In this document: positions 1-6,558 of the stretch, piece after piece
How positions within the stretch are numbered: the first letter of the stretch is position 1
How the letters are laid out: each line of letters opens with the position of its first letter
DNA from: an uncultured Lachnospiraceae bacterium
GTDB lineage: Bacteria > Bacillota > Clostridia > Lachnospirales > Lachnospiraceae
Reading direction: 5' to 3'
Length of the DNA: 52,174 nt
Assembly (NCBI GenBank): GCA_944381515.1
Contig: CALWLM010000067.1
Coordinates: 1 to 52,174, forward strand
Notes under the pieces: generated by a model
Database searches by the model: none
What the model was told of the DNA's origin: nothing
Seen by the model: only the letters and a program-made list of their open reading frames with translations
Program-made: the position numbers and the translations under genes

Positions 1-225
1 ACAATGCCGATGGCCATGTTTTCGTTCCTGGAGCATTATGATTTGTCCGGGAAGAGGATTATTCCCTTCTGCACCAACGAAGGAAGCGGTATGGGAAGCA
101 GCGAGAGGGATCTGAAAAAAATCTGCGGGGATGCCGCAGTGGAAAAGGGTCTGTCCGTCCATGGGGCGGAGGCTGCCTCCTCCGGGGACAGGGTAGAGGC
201 CTGGGTAAAGAAAATGCTGTCATAA
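1..225 (+). CDS. Flavodoxin-family protein, C-terminal part
   Basis: The reading frame is open from the window edge, so the N-terminus, including the phosphate-binding loop of a flavodoxin fold, lies outside. The visible part reads FLEHYDLSGKRIIPFCTNEGSGMG, which matches the late beta-strand and isoalloxazine-side loop of short flavodoxin-like proteins that carry FMN as a one-electron carrier. It ends in VEAWVKKMLS, a usual final helix. The first ATG at 4 is internal. An SDR oxidoreductase follows 62 bases downstream on the same strand, so the two may be co-transcribed. The flavodoxin call is family recognition from the C-terminal half only. Confidence 0.7.
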   Translation, partial: TMPMAMFSFLEHYDLSGKRIIPFCTNEGSGMGSSERDLKKICGDAAVEKGLSVHGAEAASSGDRVEAWVKKMLS

Positions 226-287
226 AGACGAGAACAGAGAAGCTAAGAAAATAAGAAAATTTGTGAGTAAATCCGAGGAGAGCGAAG

Positions 288-1121
288 ATGGCGAAAAATG
301 TAATGATACTCACCGGAGCAGGGCAAATCGGTATGGCTATTGCCCGGCGGATGGGATATGGAAAAAAGATTGTAATCGGCGACAAAAAGGGTGAAAATGC
401 CCGGGAGGCCGCCCGAATTCTGAATAATGCCGGTTTTGATACAGAGCCGGTGGAGATGGATCTTTCTTCCCGGACCTCTATCCGGAATCTGATTGACAGG
501 GCGCAGAGCTGCGGAGAGATTACAATGCTGGTCAACGCCGCCGGGGTATCTCCCAGCCAGGCGCCCATTGAGGCTATTTTAAAGGTCGATTTATATGGTA
601 CGGCCGTCCTTTTGGAAGAGGTGGGCAAGGTTATAGGAGAAGGCGGCGCAGGCGTAACCATCTCCAGTCAGTCCGGTCACCGTATGCCTGCCCTGACGCC
701 GCAGGAGGACCGGCTTCTGGCCTGCACGCCGGCCGAAGAGCTGCTTGGCCTGCCATTGCTGCGCGCAGAGAATATTCGGGATACGCTCCATGCCTATCAG
801 CTGGCCAAACGCTGCAACGAAAAGAGGGTGATGGCCGAATCCATCAAATGGGGAGAAAGAGGGGCCCGCCTGAATTCCATCTCCCCCGGCATTGTGGTTA
901 CTCCTTTGGCTATGGATGAATTTAATGGCCCCCGAGGTGATTTTTATAAAAACATGTTTGCCAGGTGCCCGGCGGGCCGGCCTGGTACGGCCGATGAGAT
1001 CGCCAATGTGGCGGAGCTTTTGATGAGCGACAGAGGAGCCTTTATCACAGGAGCGGATTTTCTGGTTGACGGCGGCGCCACTGCATCTTATTTCTATGGA
1101 CCGCTGCAGCCGGAGAAATAA
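288..1121 (+). CDS. SDR-family NAD(P)-dependent oxidoreductase
   Basis: A 277-residue short-chain dehydrogenase/reductase, cytosolic. The N-terminal cofactor loop is TGAGQIG (residues 9-15), a variant of TGxxxGxG. NAAG at 83-86 stabilises the central sheet, Ser residues at 127-130 fit the catalytic serine strand, and Y170/K174 form the YxxxK active site. A C-terminal LVDGG precedes a short tail. D32 after the second strand hints at NAD(H) preference, an inference. The insertion between about 132 and 165 is longer than in typical 250-residue SDRs and probably shapes the substrate pocket. The start is supported by GAGGAG seven bases upstream. Substrate unknown. Confidence 0.85.
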   Translation: MAKNVMILTGAGQIGMAIARRMGYGKKIVIGDKKGENAREAARILNNAGFDTEPVEMDLSSRTSIRNLIDRAQSCGEITMLVNAAGVSPSQAPIEAILKVDLYGTAVLLEEVGKVIGEGGAGVTISSQSGHRMPALTPQEDRLLACTPAEELLGLPLLRAENIRDTLHAYQLAKRCNEKRVMAESIKWGERGARLNSISPGIVVTPLAMDEFNGPRGDFYKNMFARCPAGRPGTADEIANVAELLMSDRGAFITGADFLVDGGATASYFYGPLQPEK

Positions 1122-1165
1122 GGCGGAAAATATATTAAAAGAATACTTTGACAGGAATAAACTTT

Positions 1166-1200
1166 GGGGCGCGGCGTCCGAAATCGGAACATCGCGCCCC
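1166..1200. terminator. Hairpin between convergent genes, probable terminator
   Basis: GGGGCGCG (1166-1173) pairs with CGCGCCCC (1193-1200), and inside it TCCGA (1177-1181) pairs with TCGGA (1184-1188). It lies between a plus-strand gene ending at 1121 and a minus-strand gene ending at 1236. There is no clean U-run on either side, so the terminator role rests on stem strength and position. Confidence 0.5.
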
Positions 1201-1235
1201 TTCGCATAGCTACTGAGTTCTGTTTTAAAACCGGA

Positions 1236-2201
1236 TTATTCCACGGTCGTATAATTGCCGGCAGCAATCTCATCGACGGCTTCTTTGACCAGGTTCAGAT
1301 AGTTGGGCGTGCCGGCCAGAGTAGCGCCCGTTACCACATCGGCTACAACCCACTGACCATCCTCATTCTGAGCGATATCGTCTCCGTCGGGAGCATAGTC
1401 ATAGTTTACGCCATTGTCGTAGACATAATTTTTGATCAGCTCCAGATTGCCAGGGAAGGTGATGGAGCTGGGCCAGAAGTCCACGCCGTGATTGATGGAA
1501 GCCTTGGTGCCGATTTCCACAGTGGCAGCCTCCTCGCCGTCGGCCGTGAGCAGAGCAGCTCCGTCGGCCATGCTGTCATGATACCAGGCGCCGCCCTCGG
1601 CGGTAGATACATAGGACAGGAAGTCGACTTCCTCGCCGTCGATCTCAGCCGTGTAGGCGATGCCGCCGTTTCCGTCTTCAGCGCCGGTCCACTGGACTCC
1701 GCCGACCTCAAAATACATCGGATACGTAGCGCTCTCCAGAGCGATCACATCGTCGCCCAGAGCGGAAACGGTATCCTCGTCGAGAACGCCCCAGCCGGAA
1801 GCGCCGCCGGCAGAGTAGGGCAGAAGAGCCTCTTCAAACTCAATGTAGACAACATCCTCGTTGTCCAAATCATAGTAGACATCTGTTTTGATAGAGCTGT
1901 CAGGGGACTCGCCTTCCATGTTGTAAACGCCGTAGGTTGTTGCATAAACGATGTTGGCGCCCTCGGCTACCAGAGCGTCCACGTCGATATCGCGGTAATC
2001 GATTTCAACGGCAGCTTCGGTCTCAGCCTCGGTTTGCTCTGCGGTAGTCTCAGTTTCGGCTTCCGTTGCCTCGGCAGTAGTCTCGGGAGCTTCGGTGGCG
2101 GCGGCGGTGGTCTCGGAGCTTTCGCTGGAGCAGCCGGCCAGAGCGGCCATCATGGTCAAAGCCAGGCAGATAGCCACGGTTTTCTTAATGGTTTTTCTCA
2201 T
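1236..2201 (-). CDS. Lipoprotein with FMN-attachment-like motif
   Basis: A 321-residue surface lipoprotein. Residues 1-24 form a lipoprotein signal (MRKTIKKTVA, hydrophobic core, lipobox LAGC with Cys24). Residues 25-65 are a low-complexity linker rich in Thr, Glu and Ala. Near the C-terminus DVVTGAT (288-294) matches the Dxx(S/T)GAT flavinylation site of ApbE substrates, where the last Thr carries FMN. It is followed by the helix LNLVKEAVDEI, as in FMN-binding domains. The start at 2201 is chosen over an upstream ATG at 2264 because AGAGGAGG precedes it and because 2264 lies within the predicted promoter. A related membrane protein lies upstream at 2420-2860. Flavinylation and an electron-transfer role are inferred. 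Confidence 0.7.
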   Translation of the reverse strand: MRKTIKKTVAICLALTMMAALAGCSSESSETTAAATEAPETTAEATEAETETTAEQTEAETEAAVEIDYRDIDVDALVAEGANIVYATTYGVYNMEGESPDSSIKTDVYYDLDNEDVVYIEFEEALLPYSAGGASGWGVLDEDTVSALGDDVIALESATYPMYFEVGGVQWTGAEDGNGGIAYTAEIDGEEVDFLSYVSTAEGGAWYHDSMADGAALLTADGEEAATVEIGTKASINHGVDFWPSSITFPGNLELIKNYVYDNGVNYDYAPDGDDIAQNEDGQWVVADVVTGATLAGTPNYLNLVKEAVDEIAAGNYTTVE

Positions 2202-2240
2202 TGTTGTTTCCTCCTCTTGAAACATATCCATTCGTGGAAC

Positions 2241-2291
2241 TAGTACTAATGTACTAAACCACATATTAGTACGTACGTACTAAAAAGTCAA
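2241..2291 (-). promoter_or_regulatory. Promoter with two palindromic operators
   Basis: Reading on the minus strand, a -35 TTGACT (2291-2286), a 17-base spacer and a -10 TAATAT (2268-2263) precede the lipoprotein gene. An exact 18-base palindrome, TTAGTACGTACGTACTAA (2266-2283), fills most of the spacer and touches the -10. A second inverted repeat, TAGTAC-N4-GTACTA (2241-2256), covers the expected start of transcription. Both share the half-site TAGTAC/GTACTA. This layout is typical of operators for dimeric repressors such as TetR or MarR types; the regulator is not visible in the window. Confidence 0.7.
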
Positions 2292-2419
2292 GAGGACTTT
2301 TTGAATTTAATAAAAAATTCACATATGCTGTTATACCCGCCTCATATCTGTTTATCCAGGCTGTTTTCTGCCTGACGTTGATCCGCTTTCGATTCCGCTG
2401 TCAAAGCAGGAGGCTGCGT

Positions 2420-2860
2420 TCACTGCGCAGACTGCGCCTTGTCGAGAGCGGCCTGTACGGCCTGCAGCAGCACATAGCTGGTATATTTGGTGCTGTCGGT
2501 ATAGGTGATCCCCTCGGTGGACTGACTTTCAAGAATCTGAGCTGCCAGAGATTCCAAAGTGGGCTCCATCAGAGGATACATGGTGGTTACAGCCTCATCC
2601 AGGTTAACCAGACGGATTGCGCGGATTTCATCGGAGTCCACCGTTACTTCCACATCCAGGTTTTGGCCGCTTAGAGACAGGGAGGCGGTGTAGACGCCGG
2701 GTATGTAATTGGAAGAGCTGGTGACGGCAGTCTCTTCATCATCCTTGCCGCCGAACATGGCAAGAAAGAGGACCACCAATAATATGGCCAGCCCTACAAA
2801 TATGCCTGTGTAGATCAGCTCCTTCATCCGAAGTACCACAATTTTTGTTTTTGCGCTCAT
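2420..2860 (-). CDS. Membrane-anchored FMN_bind-like protein lacking the Thr motif
   Basis: A 146-residue protein with a single membrane segment (about residues 16-35, IYTGIFVGLAILLVVLFLAM) and a short extracellular domain. The domain begins IPGVYTASLSLSGQNLDVEVTVDSDEI and ends YTSYVLLQAVQAALDKA, the overall pattern of FMN_bind domains (GxYxG..., VxVxVxxxxI, then a final helix AVxxAL). Where those carry SGATxTS this protein reads DSTKYTS, so covalent flavin attachment looks unlikely. GGAGGGG precedes the ATG. It lies 218 bases upstream of the flavinylation-type lipoprotein on the same strand, although that gene also has its own promoter. It may be a partner or a degenerate paralogue; function unproven. 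Confidence 0.6.
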   Translation of the reverse strand: MSAKTKIVVLRMKELIYTGIFVGLAILLVVLFLAMFGGKDDEETAVTSSSNYIPGVYTASLSLSGQNLDVEVTVDSDEIRAIRLVNLDEAVTTMYPLMEPTLESLAAQILESQSTEGITYTDSTKYTSYVLLQAVQAALDKAQSAQ

Positions 2861-3019
2861 ATGCCCCTCCGAACGCAGAATTCTTTTATATCAGTTTATG
2901 AACATCCTCCGGTATACATGCCAGAAAGAGGAAAGAAAGGAAGAATGGAAAAGATCCTGGCAATATGCACAAAAAATACGAATGAATTTTAGGAAAAATA
3001 GAGAAAACCAACCAGGCGC

Positions 3020-3099
3020 TTGTAAATCGATACCAACAGTGCTATATTAAATATATCTTATTTCGGAGATCGAAAAAACGATTTTTGAGTCCGAAATAA
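3020..3099 (+). promoter_or_regulatory. Promoter and inverted-repeat operator for the ROK-type regulator
   Basis: A -35 TTGTAA (3020-3025), 17-base spacer and -10 TATATT (3043-3048) lie upstream of the regulator gene. Just downstream, TTATTTCGGA (3058-3067) is exactly inverted as TCCGAAATAA (3090-3099), with a nested ATCG/CGAT (3069-3072 and 3079-3082). The half-sites resemble TTATTT...AAATAA operators of ROK repressors such as NagC and Mlc, but with a wider 22-base separation. Autoregulation is therefore likely. The repeat could also fold in the RNA leader. Confidence 0.6.
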
Positions 3100-3125
3100 T
3101 AGCGGAATTAAGCGGAGGAGAGAAG

Positions 3126-4181
3126 ATGCGAAAAAGCGGACTGCACGATATGAAACGGAAAAACCGTCAGCTGATTATGCGCACGGTCCTGGAGAGCGGA
3201 GCTCTGTCCCGGATAGAGATTGCCGGCAGGACGGAGCTGTCTCCCAGCACGGTGTCCAGTCTGGTCAGCGAGCTTTTGGCGGACGGTCTTTTGATAGAGA
3301 GCGGCGTGCGGATTTCCACGGCGGGGCGCAGCCGGACGGAACTGACAGTAAATGCGGATTACGGCTATATTATGGTGGTGGAGATTGGGCGAAAGGGAAT
3401 TTATCTGACCCGGTTTAATATGGCCCTGCAGGACAAGGAAGGCTGTCTTCTGTCAGATACTTTGGTGGATGGAAATGAGCTGCTGTCGCTGATTTCCGAC
3501 GGAATTGTCAAGAGCCTGGAGAAAGAGGGCTGTCAGTACGGCGTTTTGGCCGGTATTGGTCTTTTGTTTCAGGAAGATATGCGGGCCAGTGATTTTAATG
3601 TGATGTATTCCACCGGATTTTCCTCAGCCAGCATTTCTCTGCGGGAGTCGTTGATTACGCAGTACCGTGTGCCGGTGGTAGAGGAGTATTCTCAGGTATA
3701 TACTGTGGCCAATGCCCTGGGAAGGGCAGCGGACGAGATGGTGCGCAACAGCGCCCACATTGCGGTGGGGGCCAGCGTGGTGGCCAGCGTTACAGTGGAA
3801 GGAAAGCTTCTGCCGCTGCGGGAAGGATTCTGCGCGGATATGGCTCCTTTCCTGGAAGAGCTGCCGGCCGGCGGGGAGCGGGCACGCCTTGCGGACCAGA
3901 GGGAAAAGAAAGGCGTGCTTTCGGCACAGACGGCAGGAAGGATACAGGAGCGCAGCTTAAGCCGGCTCATCATGATGCTGTGTATTATGTTCCCTCTGGA
4001 TACAGTATTTTTGTCCGGTCCCGGCGTGGATGACAAGCTGGTGCGCCGGCTGAGTTCGCAGATCAAAAAACAGCTGGAAGCAGGGCAGATGCCCGGGATA
4101 CGCCGGCTGGATCAGAAAGATATGTCACAGGCAGCCGACGCTCTGGCTGAGAGAGTTCGTGAGAGCGTGCTGTTTGCCTGA
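3126..4181 (+). CDS. ROK/NagC-like transcriptional regulator, degenerate kinase domain
   Basis: A 351-residue probable repressor. Residues 8-70 form a MarR-like winged helix typical of ROK regulators (NRQLIMRTVLESGALSRIEIAGRTELSPSTVSSLVSELL, then a GRSRTEL wing). The rest resembles an ROK effector domain, but the ATP-site motif (DxGGT) is replaced around VVEIGRKGIYLTR, and I see no CxCGxxGCxE zinc cluster. It therefore probably binds an effector without kinase activity, or through changed contacts. It is somewhat shorter than usual ROK repressors (about 380-400). It is the first gene after the promoter and inverted repeat, with five metabolic genes downstream on the same strand, so it likely controls that operon and itself. 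GGAGGAG precedes the start. Confidence 0.7.
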   Translation: MRKSGLHDMKRKNRQLIMRTVLESGALSRIEIAGRTELSPSTVSSLVSELLADGLLIESGVRISTAGRSRTELTVNADYGYIMVVEIGRKGIYLTRFNMALQDKEGCLLSDTLVDGNELLSLISDGIVKSLEKEGCQYGVLAGIGLLFQEDMRASDFNVMYSTGFSSASISLRESLITQYRVPVVEEYSQVYTVANALGRAADEMVRNSAHIAVGASVVASVTVEGKLLPLREGFCADMAPFLEELPAGGERARLADQREKKGVLSAQTAGRIQERSLSRLIMMLCIMFPLDTVFLSGPGVDDKLVRRLSSQIKKQLEAGQMPGIRRLDQKDMSQAADALAERVRESVLFA

Positions 4182-4222
4182 TCATATGGGGAGAAACCCC
4201 GAAAATATTAGGAGGTATTACC

Positions 4223-4918
4223 ATGAGCTTTAAAGAACGTATTGTGAACAACAAGTTTTCTCTGGTAGTCAGTCTTCCATCCAACAGCCTGGAGCTGGCA
4301 AAGGCCGCCCTGGAGGGCGGAGCTATGGCAGTGAAGGTACACTGCAACGTATGGCACAGAGCCAGCGGCCATACCTTTGGTTCTTATGCAGAGAACCGGG
4401 AATTTTTAAAGGAGCTGATCGCCCTGTGCGGTGATGTTCCGGTGGGGCTGGTGCCTGGCGGAGAGGATGCCTTCATTACTCCCGAGGAAAGACTGGAGCT
4501 GGAGGAGATGGGTCTGGGCTTTTTCAGCGCTTACACCCATCATCTGCCCTGCCATATGATGGAGAGCAATGTTCTCACCAAGATGGCGGCCATCGACTAC
4601 ACCTACAATCAGAATACCCTGGATGCGGTGAGACGTTCCCAGATCGACGTACTGGAGTGTTCAGTACAGCCCGGAGAAAATTACGGCACGAATTTAAACT
4701 ATGCGGATATCCTGCGTTACTCGGATATCGTGGAAAAGAGCGGCAAGCCCTGCCTGATTCCTACGCAGAGAAAGATTAAGCCCTGCGAAGTGAAGCATCT
4801 GTATGAGGCCGGCTGCAAGGCCGTGATGATCGGCGCCGTCGTCATGGGCAAGGAGCCGGGGGCCGAAGAGGTCAAGGCAGCTACCGCGGCTTTCCGCGAA
4901 GCAGTGGATGCGCTTTAA
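4223..4918 (+). CDS. TIM-barrel (phosphate-binding type) protein, function unknown
   Basis: A 231-residue cytosolic protein. Strand-helix repeats (SLVVSLP, GGAMAVKVHCNV, VPVGLVPGG, IDVLECSV, KPCLIPTQRKIKP) ending in YEAGCKAVMIGAVVMG suggest a beta/alpha barrel with a C-terminal phosphate-binding loop, as in NanE or HisA-like enzymes. No family-specific catalytic signature is recognised. H40, H45 and the HH/H cluster in YTHHLPCHMM (around residue 110-117) could bind metal or substrate. AGGAGGT precedes the start, 41 bases after the regulator gene. The genomic setting (regulator, permease, HyuA) suggests an enzyme of one catabolic pathway, possibly an epimerase, aldolase or isomerase; this is inference. 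Confidence 0.5.
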   Translation: MSFKERIVNNKFSLVVSLPSNSLELAKAALEGGAMAVKVHCNVWHRASGHTFGSYAENREFLKELIALCGDVPVGLVPGGEDAFITPEERLELEEMGLGFFSAYTHHLPCHMMESNVLTKMAAIDYTYNQNTLDAVRRSQIDVLECSVQPGENYGTNLNYADILRYSDIVEKSGKPCLIPTQRKIKPCEVKHLYEAGCKAVMIGAVVMGKEPGAEEVKAATAAFREAVDAL

Positions 4919-5038
4919 GGAGCATGATCCGATGAAACGGACAGGACTGCTCAGGCAGTTATCGTCAATCCTGATAAAGAGTGTTGCCGTGAAAACGGTA
5001 AATCATACACAACAAAATCCCAAGGAGGAGGCAAAAGT

Positions 5039-6349
5039 ATGTTACAAGGTTCTTTAATTATTATCGCCTTTATCATCATCGCTGCTCTGATGATGACAAA
5101 GAAGATCCCTACCCTGCTGGCGCTGCCGTTGATGGCAGTAGTGATCTGCATTATTGCCGGTGTTCCTGCCGTAGGCGTGGACGCTGACGGCAATGCCGTA
5201 GGCTGGCTGCAAACTGTGGTGGAGGCCGGTACCGTGCGCATGGGCAGCGCCATCATGGCCGTTATCTTCGGCGCATGGCTGGGTCAGCTGATGAACAAGA
5301 CCGGCGTCACGGAGAACATCATCAAAAAGAGCGCTGAGCTGGGCGGTGATCGTCCGCTGGTTGTTACCCTGATCATGGTAGTGGCCTGTGCCCTTCTGTT
5401 CACTACCCTGAGCGGTCTGGGCTCCATCATCATGGTTGGTTCCATCGCTCTGCCGATTCTGATTTCCGTAGGCGTACCTGCCATGAGTGCCGCCTGCATT
5501 TTCCTGATGGCATTCAACACTGGTCTGACCTTCAACATTGCCAACTGGAGAACTTTCTCCAGCATCTTTAATCTGGATATCAGCCAGATTCAGAGCTTCG
5601 AGATCTACATGGTGGTTGCTACTCTGATCGCTACCCTGATCCTGGTTTTCGTGGAGTTTAAGAAAAACGGCGTGAAGTTTGCCTTCTCGGCTCCTGCCAA
5701 GGAGACAGCCGCAGAGCAGCCTTCCAAGCAACTCACCGGCGTAAGAGGTGTGCTGGCCATGTTCACTCCTATCGTGCCCATTATACTGGTGGCTGTGTTC
5801 TCCGTGCCTGTATGCCCTGCCTTCATTGCCGGTATCATCTGGATTCTTCTGTTTACCGGTAAGAGCTTTTCCAAGGCCATGAATCAGCTAGTAAAGACCT
5901 GCTATGACGGTATTACCGATGCGGGTCCTGCCGTAATCCTGATGATCGGTATCGGTATTCTGTATCTGGCTGTGACGCATCCCATGGTTACTGAGGTACT
6001 CAATCCTTTCCTGCTGGCAGTTATCCCTACCAGCCGGGTCGGGTACATTATCTTCTTCTCGGTGCTGGCTCCTCTGGCTCTGTACCGCGGGCCTATGAAC
6101 CTGTTTGGTCTGGGCAGCGGCATCGCCGCTCTGGTAATCGGTCTGGGCAGCCTGACTCCTCTGGCTGTAATGGGCGCTTTCCTGGCTGCTGAGAGAATTC
6201 AGGGCTGCGGCGACCCCACCAATACCCAGAACGTTTGGACGGCCAACTTTGTCGAGGTAGACGTCAACGGCATCACCAAGAAGCTGCTGCCCTATCTGTG
6301 GGCAATCGCTATCATCGGAGTTGTCCTGAGCGCATTCCTGTACTTCTGA
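5039..6349 (+). CDS. Permease of the CitMHS/GntP-like ion transporter superfamily
   Basis: A 436-residue inner-membrane protein with about 11-12 hydrophobic segments (for example LIIIAFIIIAALMM at the N-terminus and PYLWAIAIIGVVLSAFLYF at the C-terminus). Two related halves are split by a hydrophilic loop around residues 200-240 (EFKKNGVKF...KETAAEQPSK). Glycine-rich re-entrant-like stretches (TTLSGLGSIIMVGSIALPI; LYRGPMNLFGLGSGIAALVIG) fit the organic-anion/proton or sodium symporter superfamily. It probably imports the organic acid or amide processed by the following hydantoinase-type enzyme. A strong AAGGAGGAGG lies before the ATG. The exact family within the superfamily and the substrate cannot be set from sequence alone. 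Confidence 0.65.
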   Translation: MLQGSLIIIAFIIIAALMMTKKIPTLLALPLMAVVICIIAGVPAVGVDADGNAVGWLQTVVEAGTVRMGSAIMAVIFGAWLGQLMNKTGVTENIIKKSAELGGDRPLVVTLIMVVACALLFTTLSGLGSIIMVGSIALPILISVGVPAMSAACIFLMAFNTGLTFNIANWRTFSSIFNLDISQIQSFEIYMVVATLIATLILVFVEFKKNGVKFAFSAPAKETAAEQPSKQLTGVRGVLAMFTPIVPIILVAVFSVPVCPAFIAGIIWILLFTGKSFSKAMNQLVKTCYDGITDAGPAVILMIGIGILYLAVTHPMVTEVLNPFLLAVIPTSRVGYIIFFSVLAPLALYRGPMNLFGLGSGIAALVIGLGSLTPLAVMGAFLAAERIQGCGDPTNTQNVWTANFVEVDVNGITKKLLPYLWAIAIIGVVLSAFLYF

Positions 6350-6387
6350 TGACATTTTTACAGCATCGGATGAACAGCTGACAGCGA

Positions 6388-6411
6388 GGGCTGCGGGTAT
6401 GCCCGCAGCCC
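6388..6411 (+). other. Perfect intergenic hairpin inside the operon
   Basis: GGGCTGCGGG (6388-6397) and CCCGCAGCCC (6402-6411) form an exact 10-bp stem closing a TATG loop, in the 209-base gap between permease and hydantoinase genes. No U-run follows. It may stabilise or process the mRNA, or tune the ratio of upstream to downstream expression. Confidence 0.5.
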
Positions 6412-6558
6412 CGCTTCGGGGAAATATGCGAGAGAGGATTCCGCCTCGGATGCGAGCCGGAGAGGGCGGCGGGACCGTGTTCTTCGGTTCACATCTGCAG
6501 CGGAAATAATTTCAAATAAAATCATTCAGATCACTAATTAAAGAGGGAGGACAAAGAA

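Noticed and set aside
1164-2243. 359-codon plus-strand frame opposite the lipoprotein gene
   Set aside because: It is antisense to a gene with a clear lipobox and ribosome site; its translation is low-complexity (Gly/Ser runs mirroring the acidic linker) with no motif.
4188-4200. GGGG-AGAAA-CCCC mini-hairpin before the TIM-barrel gene
   Set aside because: Only four pairs and no U-run; too weak for a terminator.
5054-5731. 225-codon minus-strand frame opposite the permease
   Set aside because: His/Gln-rich translation is the usual shadow of hydrophobic plus-strand codons; no ribosome site.
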